Shown here: positions 31,801 through 40,764 of the stretch, one piece after another | Layout of the letters: every line of letters starts with the position of its first letter | Numbering within the stretch: position 1 is the first letter of the stretch | NCBI GenBank assembly: GCA_016785225.1 | Contig: JAFBJZ010000771.1 | Coordinates: 3,296,501 to 3,360,500, forward strand | Reading direction: 5' to 3' | DNA: 64,000 nucleotides | Origin: Psettodes erumei | Taxonomy: Eukaryota > Chordata > Actinopteri > Pleuronectiformes > Psettodidae | Made by a program: the position numbers and the translations under genes | The notes under the pieces: generated by a model | Told to the model about the DNA's origin: nothing | Seen by the model: the letters and a program-made list of their open reading frames with translations, nothing else | Database searches by the model: none

Positions 31801-34217
31801 GTCTCGTTTAACTGCGTGACAGCTGGGAGGCCAGCGCGTGGTCAGAGTGCAGCGTGTCCTGTGGCCGCGGGGTGCAGCAGAGGCAGCTCCAGTGCAGGCA
31901 GAGCTTTGGGAACCGCTCCACCATGGTCCACCCACAGCGCTGTGCCACCCTCACCCCGCCAGAGTCCACGCAGGCCTGTCAGCTCCGCCTCTGCTCCCAC
32001 TGGGAGGTCAGCTCAGACTGGAGCACGGTGGGTTCACAACTCTGGGACATGACTGGGAACTGCATCTGCTCATATGTCTGAGGATGAGGTTACGAGAGGC
32101 CAAGCGCTGTATCTCAGTATCTGTAAACATAACACACACGGAAAGAGAGAGAGAGAGAGAGTAGGCGGGTTCTAGTTAAAATAAGCATGAGAGGTTGTGT
32201 TCGAAGAATTCCTCTTTATTTTTTGGCACAGCAGCTCTGTGACACCATCATAATTTGTAGAATGCCCTCATTAGGTCAGCATACAAGTATGAGATTATAA
32301 TTCAAGTCAGAGACTGCTGCAGACAGTGTGCCATGAACTAGCTTGAAGAAAATCTTTTTTTTTTTTTTTTTTTTAATTAACCACACATTTTGGGACAATT
32401 CAAATATTATAATTGTTTTGAATCATAAGATAGATACACAGTGCTCTAAATTTGTGAACTGTTCAGAATTTTACATAATTTATTTACCTTGGCGTGTATG
32501 CAAAGCATTGCGCGTGCGCCCGTTCTGACTGCTGCTCACCAAGTTGCCTTTTTGGTACAAAATATTGATTAATAATCAACCTTTCTTGTCAACTAGAATT
32601 TGATCTATTCTCGATTGTTAATCAGGTTAATGGGATTGTAATGAGTTAGATCTCTCTTTTGTCTGTTTCTTCTCATTCTCCATCCTCTCTGTCTATCGCA
32701 GTGCTCAGTGGACTGTGGAGTAGGGAGGAGGACGAGGGGCGTGCGTTGCGTCAGCGATCAAGGCAACATAGTGAACGATAAGGAGTGCAACTCCAGGCTC
32801 CGCCCACTGGGAAGTGAGGAGTGCAACATGGGGCCCTGCGTGACCAACTGGTACTTCACCGACTGGTCCAACGCTGTGAGTACATCGCTCGTACGCCTGC
32901 GCAAAGGGAACAGACATTTCACAGCACTTCACAGTGGTCCTCAACGTGGTCTTCCACTCTATGTCCGTCAGTGTTCGGCGCAGTGTGGCCCCGGGGTGCA
33001 GCGGAGAGAGGTGGTGTGTCTGACACGAGGAGGGGTCAGAGAGGGGAGAGGAGGAGGAGACTGTGTCGGGGATAAACCAGCAGAGATGAAGGCCTGTAAT
33101 GGGGGCCCCTGTGTGCCAACGGCCACGTGGTACAGCAGTCCCTGGGCACAGGTAGGACAGAAAAAAGGGATGAGGGAGGGATGGAAATACAGAGACTTAT
33201 TTTTCTTTTTTTCCCACAATTATTGTATTGTTTCTTGTGAAATTATGGTTCCCATATATCAATGTTTTGTCATATTCTGAGTTTGATATCTGAGAAAGGT
33301 AATGACCAGTATTTTTGGTCACCTCGCACCTATCTCTTTTTTGTATCTTGTATATCAAGGTTTTCTTTCTTTAGTTTGAAGTATTACTCCATTCGTTTTG
33401 CAGCGAATACAGCTACTGTATTCCTTCTGTAAATTACTGCATACGACTCATTTTTTTTCTTTTCCCAGTGTAATGTCCCCTGTGGAAATGGAACTCAGCG
33501 ACGAGACATCATTTGTGTCAACAAGGCGGGGAATGATTTTACTGTCGCACCAGCCAGTGAGTGTGCTCACCTGGAGAAGCCTGCGGCGGTCCAGGAGTGT
33601 GAGATGGGAGAGTGTCAGCCGCAGTGGTTCACGACGGAGTGGAGCGCGGTGAGACGCGAGGGGACACGGACAGGATTCTGGCAATTAAATGTCAAAAAAT
33701 TACATTACAGGGCAAAGTGGCCGGGACAGCTCTTGTGCCAGAAGTTTGTCGACATATTGGGTGCCGGTTTCAACATATCTAATAATGTTGCGTTTATATT
33801 CACATAATAATAATTCCCTTTTACCATCTCTGACTTTGCTCCCAGTGCTCGCGTTCTTGTGGAAAAGGCTTACAAATGAGGGAAGTGCGGTGTCTGACAC
33901 CAGACAAAAAGCACAGCCACGGATGTGACTCCAAAGCCAAACCTGAACAGGAGCAGATATGCGACATGCTACCCTGCAGTCCACAAGTGTCAGGTTGGTG
34001 TGCGCGCTGATGTGAGAGCGTATTCGTGTGTGTGTGTCTTGGATTTCTCCCGACCAGCGTCTCTCTCCTCCTTTTTAAAACCACAGATGAAAACTGCCGG
34101 GACAGACGTCACAATTGCGTGATGGTGGTGCAGGCGAGGCTGTGCGTCTACTCCGACTACAAGACTGCCTGCTGTGCCTCGTGTACCCAGAGTGCTCAGC
34201 GTACCAAGAGGCAGTGA
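8524..34217 (+). CDS. adamtsl4: adamtsl4, ADAMTS-like protein 4 (17 coding exons, spliced)
   Basis: Secreted matrix glycoprotein without a protease domain. In mammals ADAMTSL4 binds fibrillin-1 microfibrils and supports the lens zonule; loss in humans causes ectopia lentis. The joined exons give 3,510 nt, 1,169 residues plus stop, all phases matching. Order: signal peptide about 1-24; thrombospondin type-1 half-repeat 48-72 (WSDWGEWSECS); low-complexity insert with a conserved GYGRVPFSLPLHR block near 236-248; closing half-repeat 460-476; cysteine-rich/spacer module about 488-700 including C-G-V-C-G-G at 572-577; charged and proline-rich linker about 700-770; six thrombospondin repeats about 774-1120; PLAC domain about 1127-1160. 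Identification rests on colinear matches with human ADAMTSL4 as I remember it (1,074 residues), especially the GYGRVPF block, QEFMG-LY-WEPF and the last 35 residues. The sibling family members ADAMTSL6 and papilin do not fit as well. The start follows an in-frame stop and is followed by a hydrophobic leader. Confidence 0.93.
8547..10113 (+). other. adamtsl4 intron 1
   Basis: A GT-AG intron of 1,567 nt, with a CT-rich stretch early on. No other gene-like signal was seen in it. Confidence 0.75.
10114..10177 (+). CDS. adamtsl4: adamtsl4 coding exon 2 (end of signal peptide)
   Basis: Residues 8-29. The acceptor is a pyrimidine tract plus CCAG, and the donor is AAG|GTGAGT. It encodes the hydrophobic core LYVLWGFVGV followed by a basic AKRK end, which fits signal-peptide cleavage near residue 24. 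Confidence 0.82.
10981..11014. repeat. (CA)n microsatellite
   Basis: A pure CA run of 17 units inside adamtsl4 intron 2. Confidence 0.95.
11282..11306. repeat. (TG)n microsatellite
   Basis: About 12 TG units in adamtsl4 intron 2. Confidence 0.9.
11459..11513. repeat. Imperfect (CA)n microsatellite
   Basis: CA units with a few AA, GC and TA interruptions in adamtsl4 intron 2. Confidence 0.85.
12217..12806 (+). CDS. adamtsl4: adamtsl4 coding exon 3 (first half-repeat and Pro/Gly-rich insert)
   Basis: Residues 30-226. The acceptor TGTCAG follows a TG-rich tract, and the donor AGGAG|GTGAGA leaves phase 2. It encodes the N-terminal half of thrombospondin repeat 1 (W48, W51, W54, C57, C61, C72), then a proline-, tyrosine- and glycine-rich stretch. 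A second frame across this exon is also open but its composition is not protein-like. Confidence 0.88.
12807..13796 (+). other. adamtsl4 intron 3
   Basis: A GT-AG intron of 990 nt. It ends in a TA-rich then CT-rich stretch before the acceptor CTGCAG. No other feature was seen. Confidence 0.8.
13797..14541 (+). CDS. adamtsl4: adamtsl4 coding exon 4 (conserved GYGRVPF block, acidic and proline-rich insert)
   Basis: Residues 226-474, the largest exon. It opens with the ADAMTSL4-specific GYGRVPFSLPLHR block. An acidic region follows with nine consecutive Glu codons, all GAG (14014-14040), then a Ser/Pro/His-rich region. It ends with RCSGPEKEYRKCFSQ, which matches the closing part of thrombospondin repeat 1 in human ADAMTSL4. 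Confidence 0.9.
15560..15697. repeat. Foldback (inverted) repeat element
   Basis: Left arm 15560-15587 and right arm 15670-15697 are inverted copies with 25 of 28 positions matching. Inside, a second imperfect stem pairs TGAAGACG near 15597 with CGTCTTCA near 15641. The GAGGTGAAACGTCTTCAA motif and the nearby 'GACCTGGATGACTGAG' are ones I recognise from a widespread fish repeat family. It carries no coding capacity. Confidence 0.65.
16736..16771. repeat. (TG)n microsatellite
   Basis: About 18 TG units in adamtsl4 intron 4. Confidence 0.95.
21027..21054. repeat. (TG)n microsatellite
   Basis: A TG run of 14 units in adamtsl4 intron 4. Confidence 0.95.
21180..21296. repeat. Diverged teleost dispersed repeat (AGTAAAAGTACAGAA type)
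   Basis: The blocks 'AGTAAAAGTACAGAAATGTA' and 'GCAAAATGTACTT' match, in order, a dispersed repeat common in many teleost genomes as I remember it. The copy is short and eroded. Confidence 0.5.
21395..21460. repeat. Diverged teleost dispersed repeat (GCTAAGCTAA type)
   Basis: 'TTCCAGTCTTTATGCTAAGC' followed by repeated CTAAG/CTAACC units is a signature I associate with a teleost repeat family. It lies about 100 bp after the preceding repeat and may belong to a nested or composite insertion. Confidence 0.5.
21612..21654. repeat. (TG)n microsatellite
   Basis: An uninterrupted TG run of about 21 units in adamtsl4 intron 4. Confidence 0.95.
22281..22383 (+). CDS. adamtsl4: adamtsl4 coding exon 5
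   Basis: Residues 475-508 plus one base. The acceptor is TCCTCCAG and the donor is GAGG|GTGAGG. It encodes C-A-A-F-N-T-Q-E-F-M-G-R-L-Y-N-W-E-P-F, a near match to human ADAMTSL4 and the start of the ADAMTS-type cysteine-rich module. Confidence 0.93.
22805..22846. repeat. (GA)n microsatellite
   Basis: A pure GA run of about 21 units in adamtsl4 intron 5. Confidence 0.95.
26802..26826. repeat. (CA)n microsatellite
   Basis: About 12 CA units in adamtsl4 intron 5. Confidence 0.9.
27646..27785 (+). CDS. adamtsl4: adamtsl4 coding exon 6 (cysteine-rich module)
   Basis: Residues 509-555. The acceptor is TTCTTGCAG and the donor is CTG|GTGAGT. It encodes CELTCRPASYRFYVRQAE and a DVCVEGRCL ending, colinear with the human cysteine-rich module. 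Confidence 0.95.
28245..28449 (+). CDS. adamtsl4: adamtsl4 coding exon 7 (C-G-V-C-G-G core, start of spacer)
   Basis: Residues 556-624. It contains the ADAMTS-family hallmark GCDGILGSG followed by KCGVCGG, then the spacer start with GYHKILDIPPGAT. N-glycosylation sequons N-V-T and N-I-T are visible. Confidence 0.95.
28857..29041 (+). CDS. adamtsl4: adamtsl4 coding exon 8 (spacer)
   Basis: Residues 624-685. It encodes NGRWAVDPPGEYQAGGT and EKGESLKAPGPTT, matching the human spacer in order. The donor TAT|GTAAGT fits well. Confidence 0.95.
29042..30276 (+). other. adamtsl4 intron 8
   Basis: A GT-AG intron of 1,235 nt with no microsatellite. Its middle (about 29.2-30.0 kb) reads like eroded dispersed repeat, but I could not assign a family. 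Confidence 0.7.
30277..30430 (+). CDS. adamtsl4: adamtsl4 coding exon 9 (end of spacer, Arg/Glu-rich linker)
   Basis: Residues 686-736 and one base. It begins IIFHKDNPGIDYEFYIPV, the closing strand of the spacer, then becomes an alternating Arg/Glu stretch of about 25 residues. The donor CGCA|GTACGT fits in phase 1. Reading through it would meet a stop at 30448. Confidence 0.88.
31123..31275 (+). CDS. adamtsl4: adamtsl4 coding exon 10 (linker, start of thrombospondin repeat 2)
   Basis: Residues 737-787 and one base. The acceptor CCGTAG follows a long CCT tract, and phase 1 matches exon 9. It encodes a basic/proline linker and then LTECSASCGKG, matching the human C-S-A-S-C-G-K-G. An upstream acceptor at 30985 does not keep the frame. 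Confidence 0.85.
31464..31593 (+). CDS. adamtsl4: adamtsl4 coding exon 11 (thrombospondin repeat 2)
   Basis: Residues 788-830 and two bases. It encodes SQHRVILCINRHTDEEVPER and a C-N-T-H-P-C ending. The donor is TT|GTTAGT, phase 2, matching exon 12. Confidence 0.9.
31823..32027 (+). CDS. adamtsl4: adamtsl4 coding exon 12 (thrombospondin repeat 3)
   Basis: Residues 831-899. It encodes WEASAWSECSVSCGRGVQQR and the ending CQLRLCSHWEVSSDWST, close to the human repeat. Confidence 0.94.
32028..32701 (+). other. adamtsl4 intron 12
   Basis: A GT-AG intron of 674 nt. It has an A/T-rich centre and a T-run near 32.36 kb. Nothing else was recognised. Confidence 0.8.
32702..32875 (+). CDS. adamtsl4: adamtsl4 coding exon 13 (thrombospondin repeat 4)
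   Basis: Residues 900-957. It encodes CSVDCGVGRRTRGVRCVSD through CNMGPC and the start of repeat 5 (NWYFTDWSNA). The donor GCT|GTGAGT is phase 0. The following 96-nt intron is itself open in frame. Confidence 0.94.
32972..33151 (+). CDS. adamtsl4: adamtsl4 coding exon 14 (thrombospondin repeat 5)
   Basis: Residues 958-1017. It encodes CSAQCGPGVQRREVVCL through CNGGPC and then WYSSPWAQ. Joining to exon 13 restores the family spacing W-S-N-A-C-S-A-Q-C (human W-S-S-K-C-S-A-E-C). Confidence 0.94.
33469..33648 (+). CDS. adamtsl4: adamtsl4 coding exon 15 (thrombospondin repeat 6)
   Basis: Residues 1018-1077. It encodes CNVPCGNGTQRRDIICVNK through CEMGEC and WFTTEWSA. The acceptor is TTTTCCCAG and the donor is GCG|GTGAGA. 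Confidence 0.95.
33846..33993 (+). CDS. adamtsl4: adamtsl4 coding exon 16 (thrombospondin repeat 7)
   Basis: Residues 1078-1126 and one base. It encodes CSRSCGKGLQMREVRCL through CDMLPC. The donor TCAG|GTTGGT is phase 1. Confidence 0.93.
34087..34217 (+). CDS. adamtsl4: adamtsl4 coding exon 17 (PLAC domain and stop)
   Basis: Residues 1127-1169 and stop TGA. It encodes DENCRDRRHNCVMVVQARLC, then the Y-K-T-A-C-C-A-S-C end of a PLAC domain (the six-cysteine module named for protease and lacunin), followed by a short basic tail. Confidence 0.96.
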
Positions 34218-37010
34218 CCTGCCGAGCGCAGATAACCCCAGGTGTGCATGGAGTCAGTGATTAGGTCAAAAAAAAAAAAAAAGTGACGAGTCTGTAGAAA
34301 TGGACAGCCCAGAGTAGACGCGTGATGGCATGATGTTCAGATTACGTTCAGCTATTTTCTCCTGAGTCTTCAGGTAAAACACTGTGAAGGCAGCCGGTTC
34401 CTTTTACCAGTTCTCTGTACAAATTTCTACGTTGTCTCTTAGAACCACCTATTCCACTGAGCTTTTTTTCTGTTACCCTGCGCATTAGCTTTAAAAGGCT
34501 CACAGTGTGTCACGCAGGGCTGAGTGATGCATTTGCTGTGATTTCCACTCTTCGAGTCCTGTTTCTACGGCTGAACCACGACAATGGGAGGTCCTCACTG
34601 AGGACACAGCTGTGGTTCAACAGCAGTTTTAGCCTTTGTTAAGATTCCTCCTAAGCTACAGGATCTGAAAGACAGACACGCATACCACTAATTATGTGCT
34701 GAACAAATAATTACCATAGATCAAGTGTGTATAACTTTAGTTCTGAGTGTGCTGAAGATCTACTGGAATAGATCTACTGTGTTTTTGTACGCGGCAGATG
34801 CCCCCCCCCCACTGAGCTACAGTGGCCATCCCCAACTGTGCTAGAAGGATTTCATTTACATATCGTACGTCTTTTTTTTCACCGTTTGCCAAAAATATTT
34901 CCTCATCTGTCCTCTTATTGTCCAGTCCAGTATTTGGACAGATGAACCAAAGGAGTAGGGCTAAAATAGCAGTAAGTGACCAAATAAAAATATATCAGAG
35001 GGGAAGGACGGAGGTGAGAGGCTTCCTGAACGAGGATGTTTGACAGAGATGTCAGACAAGCAGCTCAGAATCCGGACGGTCCTTCAAAGAATTCACGTCA
35101 GTATACAGTGCATGTACATGTACGTAGGCCTCTTTAGAGAGAGCTGCTGTGGTGGTGTTAAAATTCACCGTTAAGGTGTGAAGACAGTTTGGTTTTTACT
35201 AAACTAAAAACGACGCTGCTCACGAAATGAAATTTGAAATATATATAGATTATATTATCAAGTTATCAACCATCTCCAAGACTGGCGTTGGTTGGTCGTT
35301 GTATACTTTTCTTTTTGTCAGCAGATCACATGAAAACACTGAAGCCATCAATGCAACAGTTTGATGAAGATGTAAATCTTTTTTTAAAAAAAAAAAGGCC
35401 CACAGTGTTTATTGCAATGAAGGAACAGGTAATCACGTGCTAAGCTGTGGTTAATCTATATTTTAATAGTTTTTTTGACAACAGTGAAGCTCTGTAGCAC
35501 CGAGAACTGAATTATAAGAGGCCTTGGTTACACAGCTTATACATGTTTGTTTCAGTTCATTGTTAGTTTTGGTCTTTTCATGGGAAAGTTTGACAATATG
35601 AAAACTATATAATACCTCCTTTTACCATGAACTTAGTGATGCATAGGTTTGGCAATGAAAAAAAATAATTCCTGACTGACCTCATTTTTCATTTAACAAT
35701 CATACGGCACCGTGACAACTGGACCGAGGTCTTATAAAAAGCACATCTTAGTGTCCTCCCGGTTTCCTCACCTCATCAAATACGTGCTTTCCATCATCAC
35801 CTTCTCGGGAGGAAAGGACAAATCTGTCCTACAAGACTACAGGTGAAGCCAAAATTGCGAAAACCTTACGAAGACTGAGAAAGCTTCTTCCTTACAATAA
35901 AATTTTAATAAGTTCTTTTATGATATAGATCCAATGCAAACGTTCCGCTTTGACCTGAAAGTAAATATTTTGCATATCGAAGTGGCGACCTCTGTATATG
36001 TGTGTAAGTACTCTTTATGCTCTTCTGTCTTTTTCTCACATTGACTGTTTTTACTCAGCTTTTTTTTTTGTCTTTTTGTACACCTCCCTGTGCCAAGAAA
36101 CATATACTCACACTCTGCCCACTTAAAGGTGAGGAGGAGTCTGTATATTTGTCAGATATGTTTTAATGTCTATCTTTTCTTTTGAACATAGTCGGTGCTT
36201 ATATTTTATAACGAAATAGAGTTATCAGAAGTGTTGTTGTAGACTTCATTTATTCACATGTAACTGTCATATAACTATTGCATTGTGCATTTGACAAGTA
36301 CACATGAATTGTGGGTGTTTGTGATGTATGTGTGTGGTTGTGTGTGTGCATGCAAGTGTGTGTATGGATGTGTGTTTTGTGATCATGGCTTTGAATGCGT
36401 CATTCTTGTCTCTAATCCCTCGTAGTAAAACAAAATCGCATTTTATATAAAAACAACAAAAGGATAGTAATTTATCTATTATCTAAAGAACATGTAATTT
36501 ATTTTCTGTTTTATGAGGCTGTAGCATTTTTTTGTGTTGCCACCAGAGTTTATGAGATTGTTATTATTGATACACGGAAGTTGTTTTTTTTTTATCATGC
36601 AAAAACAAAAAACAGCGTGGAAAAATGATTGAATGGAAAAAAACCTACATTTTAAGTAAAAATAAAACAACAGAGACATTAATTAATCTTACGTTTTCAC
36701 TTTGTCCACTGCCTAAGGTTGATATAGCCAGTTTCTTCCAAATGATGGCGCCATTGAGTCTCACGCGTGACCAATGTCTGTCTTTGGTCTGTATTGAGAC
36801 GAGTTGTGTGCTTGTTTCATTTACCTTTTATTTAACTACTAAATATCTTAATGTGTGCATACAATATCTGTCTTACAAAAGAGAGCTGGCCAAAATGACA
36901 GTAAAATAATTCAGATAAGAAGGTAAATGAGAACGCACACACGTCATTTTACCACATTCCTGTATAATTGGCAGTAGGCCATATGACCTGAAAGACATGA
37001 AATAAACAAA
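34218..37010 (+). other. adamtsl4: Probable adamtsl4 3' untranslated region
   Basis: AT-rich sequence without coding signal follows the stop. Poly(A) signals AATAAA occur at 35896-35901, 36661-36666 and 37001-37006, so the 3' end may be 1.7 to 2.8 kb after the stop. Which one is used cannot be read from sequence. Confidence 0.5.
37001..37006 (+). promoter_or_regulatory. adamtsl4: Candidate distal poly(A) signal of adamtsl4
   Basis: AATAAA is followed about 40 nt later by a GT-rich stretch (TGTGCCGTGTG), the usual pairing of cleavage signals. This makes it the best of the three candidates. Confidence 0.5.
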
Positions 37011-37876
37011 GTTATCGTTTCAACAATTAAATTGCTCTCTTTCTTAATGTGCCGTGTGCAGTTTAGGAGTCTGAAACTAAGTCTGTGTTTCAAAATCATT
37101 CATCTCATCTCATCATTCAGTTCATCTTGTAGATAAAGACCAAAGTGGAAAAAAAACCTTTTGCCATGTAGAGAAAGGTCTGATATGTCTTGCTGCCTGA
37201 GGTGGAGATGTAGGAGTAAGCCTGGAAGAAGAGATTGAAAGTTTAAGGGCAAAGCAACTTTGCTAAACTATGTTGCTAAAGTATTGTAGGCCTGTGTCAT
37301 GAGCCCCAGCCCACACCTCCAACCTTCCATGGTGTCAAATATTTGGATTCTTCATATTTTATTTATGTCATTGACAGTTAGATGAAATTTCAGATAATGT
37401 TATTTCCACCAGTATGTAGCCTAACTGTAGGATGTCAACTCCCAAATTCCCAGGAAATAAGAGGACTTGACCTCTTTGCCCTCAAGAGTAGCCAAGGCCC
37501 TGCCAGATGAATGCAAGTTTTTTTTTTCTCTCGAACATTACTATCTTTTTGCACTTGTAATTTCTTTGCTGCTGCTTTCAATAAGATGAACCATTCAAAA
37601 AAAAACCTTCAGATTAGAGGTGAAGGGAATAACTGCATGGTTTACAAAAAAGATGAGTAACACAGTTTGTGTTTTTTTTCCCCCCTTTTTAGAATCAATG
37701 GTCTTACATTTGCATGTATAGCTCTTCTTCATGCGAGGAGGCTTAATAGCTCTGGTGGCGTGCCTCCCGCTGCCTGCACACCGTTCACATCCTCAGGGCG
37801 CAGCAGGCGTTGCGTGCCTCTTCTGCCAGTGCTGGGTTTGTAAGAAGCCCCTGGTGTGGTGATATACATACATCTA

Positions 37877-37901
37877 GTGTGTGTGTGTGTGTGTGTGTGT
37901 G
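37877..37901. repeat. (GT)n microsatellite
   Basis: About 12 GT units at the left edge of a degraded dispersed repeat. Confidence 0.9.
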
Positions 37902-37916
37902 AGATCTCATTATACT

Positions 37917-38165
37917 CATTTTGTGGGGACCTGTGCTAAATCTGTTCACACGGTCACATTGTGGGAACTTCTCATCCTTATGGGGGCAAAAAGCAAGTCT
38001 ACACAATTTAAATTCTTTAAATGAAAATTTGAAAACGGAGACATGTTTTAAGGGAAGGGTGAGAATAAGGTTAGACAAGTGATATAGTTATGGTTAAGGT
38101 TAGAGTGAGTCTCTGGGAAATGAATCTTAAGTCAGTGCAATGTCCCCTGAAGTCTGAGACACACA
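37917..38165. repeat. Degraded teleost repeat of the 'TTGTGGGGAC' type
   Basis: TTGTGGGGAC near the start is followed by TTGTGGGAAC, 'GGTTAAGGTTAGAG'-like units and a TGTCCCC near the end. It is bounded by TG repeats. I recognise this arrangement from a fish repeat with GGGGACC and GGTTAGGG units that often ends in a TG microsatellite. The copy is eroded. Confidence 0.55.
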
Positions 38166-38167
38166 CG

Positions 38168-38169
<2 letters not shown>

Positions 38170-38214
<45 letters not shown>
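38170..38214. repeat. (TG)n microsatellite
   Basis: A pure TG run of about 22 units at the right edge of the degraded repeat. Confidence 0.95.
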
Positions 38215-38215
<1 letters not shown>

Positions 38216-38879
38216 TGGATGAATGTGGCGGGGGATGCTGGCTCACAGAGGGCACGAGGCAAGGCAGGCAGATGGTGACCTTTCGGAGTAAATTACCATG
38301 AACCCTATGACTCTTGCTTTCCACTCAGTCTCCCCTCCAAGACTCTGATCACGCAAAGATGGGGGGTGGGGGGGGGATAAGGTATGATATGGCCGCTTTA
38401 TAAAATTGGAAGCTGCCTGTCTTTACAGAGTGGGCCAGCGTCGGCCGGTTTTCCAAAGTGCTGGCTGTAAAGTAGGCCAACTCCAACCCGGAGCTATTTC
38501 TCCTTCCCTCTGTCACACATTTCACTCTGTGTGGGTGTGAGCGTGATTTCAGGTTCGGGCGTGAACAGCTGTAGTAGTCGTGACTGCGTGCACGACGTCG
38601 GCGGCGCGCTTTCGGCTTTCACGTCAACAGGCATCGTTTCAGCACCAAGGCCAGGGCTCGCGGCTAGAACAATAGGCGGCTCCGCGCACAGTGCCGCCTA
38701 GGCAGCGTCTGAAAAGTTTCACCCGCTAACCGTCGTTCAGGCTAAGCCTTTAAAAAAATACGTAACATGCTTTTGAAAAATCGTTTTGCGGATAGGACAA
38801 ATAGCATGTAGCAGCGCTGAGTTTGGCGAGTGTACCCGTGTAGGTAGTCGAGTAGGAGGGCGACGACGTTATATTTTTT

Positions 38880-39651
38880 TCGTGTGATTACGGCGGACAA
38901 AGTTATCGACGGTCCCTGGGAGTTACGTCACAGACTAGCAACCTCTCCGGCGCGAGGAGGGGGAGGGGGAGATAGAGAGTCGGGAGATACCGGTAAAGGA
39001 CGTGAAAAGCCATCCAGCCGTGGGACGAGTGAGTCGCCGCAAGAAATCAGAAAACAGCGAGAGTGTTACGTGAGAAGAGTCTCCGTTAACGTTGGGAACA
39101 TTCACGGCAAGGCCAAAAGAGACTGTTAGAGGAGTACAAGCAAGTTTAACTAGTTCGAAGTTACGCGGTTTTGCTCGTTAGGCCGTTATCACTTAGTAAT
39201 TTAATAGGAATCGGGACTGGACTTAAGTGAAAGTGATAACGAACTCGCTTGCTCGGTGCACTCTGGATTTCGAGAGTCAAACGGTTGGTTAAGTTTCAGC
39301 GGGACCGGTGACAAACTGTGATTTGGACTCACCTGCCAGGACTCTCCACCACCATCTCCAGACGTGGAACACGGCTTTTTTTTGTTTGTTTAAAAAAAAA
39401 ACCGATAACGGTGGGGGGGAAGAAAAGAAAGGAAGAAGCCGGCCGAGCCTATAGCGTCTGCACAGCGAGCAGGAGAAGAGGGAGAGCCGTTCGGCGGGCA
39501 CAAAAGAGCGGAGAGCATCCAGAGAGGGGAGGAAGGAGGACGGGCTCGGCGCGGAGGGAGGACAACAACGGGGACCCAGCGGAGAGCATCCCTCTTTTTA
39601 ATTTCCGCTCCGCGCAGGCAACGCTGTGCTCATAGGCATCGTCTGTAAGCG
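38880..39651 (+). other. celf3: Putative celf3 promoter and first untranslated exon
   Basis: A CpG-rich segment ends at a plausible donor (AAGCG|GTAAGC, 39651/39652). Content and position suit a promoter plus 5' non-coding exon of celf3. No TATA box was found and the transcription start cannot be placed. Confidence 0.4.
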
Positions 39652-39739
39652 GTAAGCGCTCGAACGTGCGAATCTTTTCTCGTGTTGTTTTTTTTTCTCT
39701 CTCTCTCCCGTTTCATGTACGTTTGCGAATATGTGTGTC

Positions 39740-39770
<31 letters not shown>

Positions 39771-39938
39771 ACATTGGGGGTGGGGGGTGGGGGGGATCGG
39801 GGGATCGGACAAAGAGCAAGGGAGCCCCATGACATCCGTGTGTATGCTGTAACCTACAGCTGGCTAAACAAAGAAACCGCTCTATTGCAATGATTTACCC
39901 CCAGTCACGCCGCTTCTTCTCCCTTCTTTAATGTGTAG

Positions 39939-39968
39939 GGATCCTGAAAGCCGTTTAGCCATCAAAAG
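39939..39968 (+). other. celf3: Possible 30-nt non-coding exon of celf3
   Basis: A pyrimidine tract ending in TGTAG is followed 30 nt later by AAAAG|GTAATG. This gives a micro-exon-sized segment between the first untranslated exon and the first coding exon. It is inferred from splice consensus only. Confidence 0.3.
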
Positions 39969-40517
39969 GTAATGCATACGCGCAGATATTTTTCCACATT
40001 CAAGTTTATTTATTTTTTAAATTTTTTTCGGGGGTAAAAAAAGTGCCATGATTGTTTTTTGATTGGCTAATTAACATTTGCATAATTGTTTTTCCAGAAG
40101 CCACTGGCGCCCTTTGTCATCAGACTGGGCAATAAATACCAAAATAATGACGCGAATAGTTTTTACATTTATTTACATAATTGGGACACACGTTTTTATG
40201 GTCGAAGAGTCTATTTGAATAAGATGTTTTATTAAGAATTTATGTTTGTGATTTGTATTTATTCTTCATTTTTCTAACCTGACAAGTGGGATTTTTTTAG
40301 AACTAGAAGAAATGTATCATATTATAAGCTCCTAAGGTAATACTGTAAAAATGATTGTGATATGGTAGGATTTTAAAAATCTGAAAAGTGAAATATTTCT
40401 CAATTGATTATTGGACACAATAAGCCTCTGAATGAATATTTTTAGAATTATTTTTGTGATATTTATATCAAGGTCTTCTATTTTCTTCTTTTCTCCACCT
40501 CTCTGGCTGTGACCCAG

Positions 40518-40619
40518 AGACTTGTCCAGCATCAGTCGCTCCTCTCCAGGGATACCTGCTCCTGATCTGTTTGCCCCTCAGCCCCTGCAGTGCCCACTCG
40601 CCCTCTCCACTCTGTCCCG
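40518..40619 (+). other. celf3: celf3 5' untranslated part of the first coding exon
   Basis: It begins after a strong pyrimidine tract and the acceptor GACCCAG. An in-frame TGA at 40563-40565 with no ATG after it until 40620 fixes the start codon. Confidence 0.65.
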
Positions 40620-40764
40620 ATGAAGGAGGCCGATGCCATCAAGCTGTTCGTGGGGCAGATTCCCCGGAATCTGGAAGAGAAGGACCTGAAGCCTATTTTC
40701 GAGCAGTTCGGCAAGATCTATGAGCTGACTGTGATTAAGGACAAATACACTGGCATGCACAAAG
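40620..40764 (+). CDS. celf3: celf3 coding exon 1 (RRM1)
   Basis: Residues 1-48 and one base of Gly49. [20 protein letters not shown] matches the CELF3 N-terminus. The donor is AAAG|GTAGGT. The intron cuts RNP1 after its lysine. Confidence 0.96.

Larger units (their letters stand above)
37011..38880. other. Intergenic region between adamtsl4 and celf3
   Basis: About 1.9 kb with no gene-like open frame. It has TG microsatellites at 37877-37901 and 38170-38214 enclosing a degraded dispersed repeat. The last 300 bases become rich in CpG, which suggests the celf3 promoter begins here. Confidence 0.6.

Noticed and set aside
8524..34217. Assignment of the matrix gene to ADAMTSL6/THSD4 or papilin
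   Set aside because: The GYGRVPFSLPLHR block, the C-terminal PLAC sequence and the insert inside repeat 1 match ADAMTSL4. No Kunitz domains are present as in papilin.
39318..39635. Upstream open frame in the celf3 leader
   Set aside because: It starts at GTG, not ATG, so it is weak as an upstream open reading frame.
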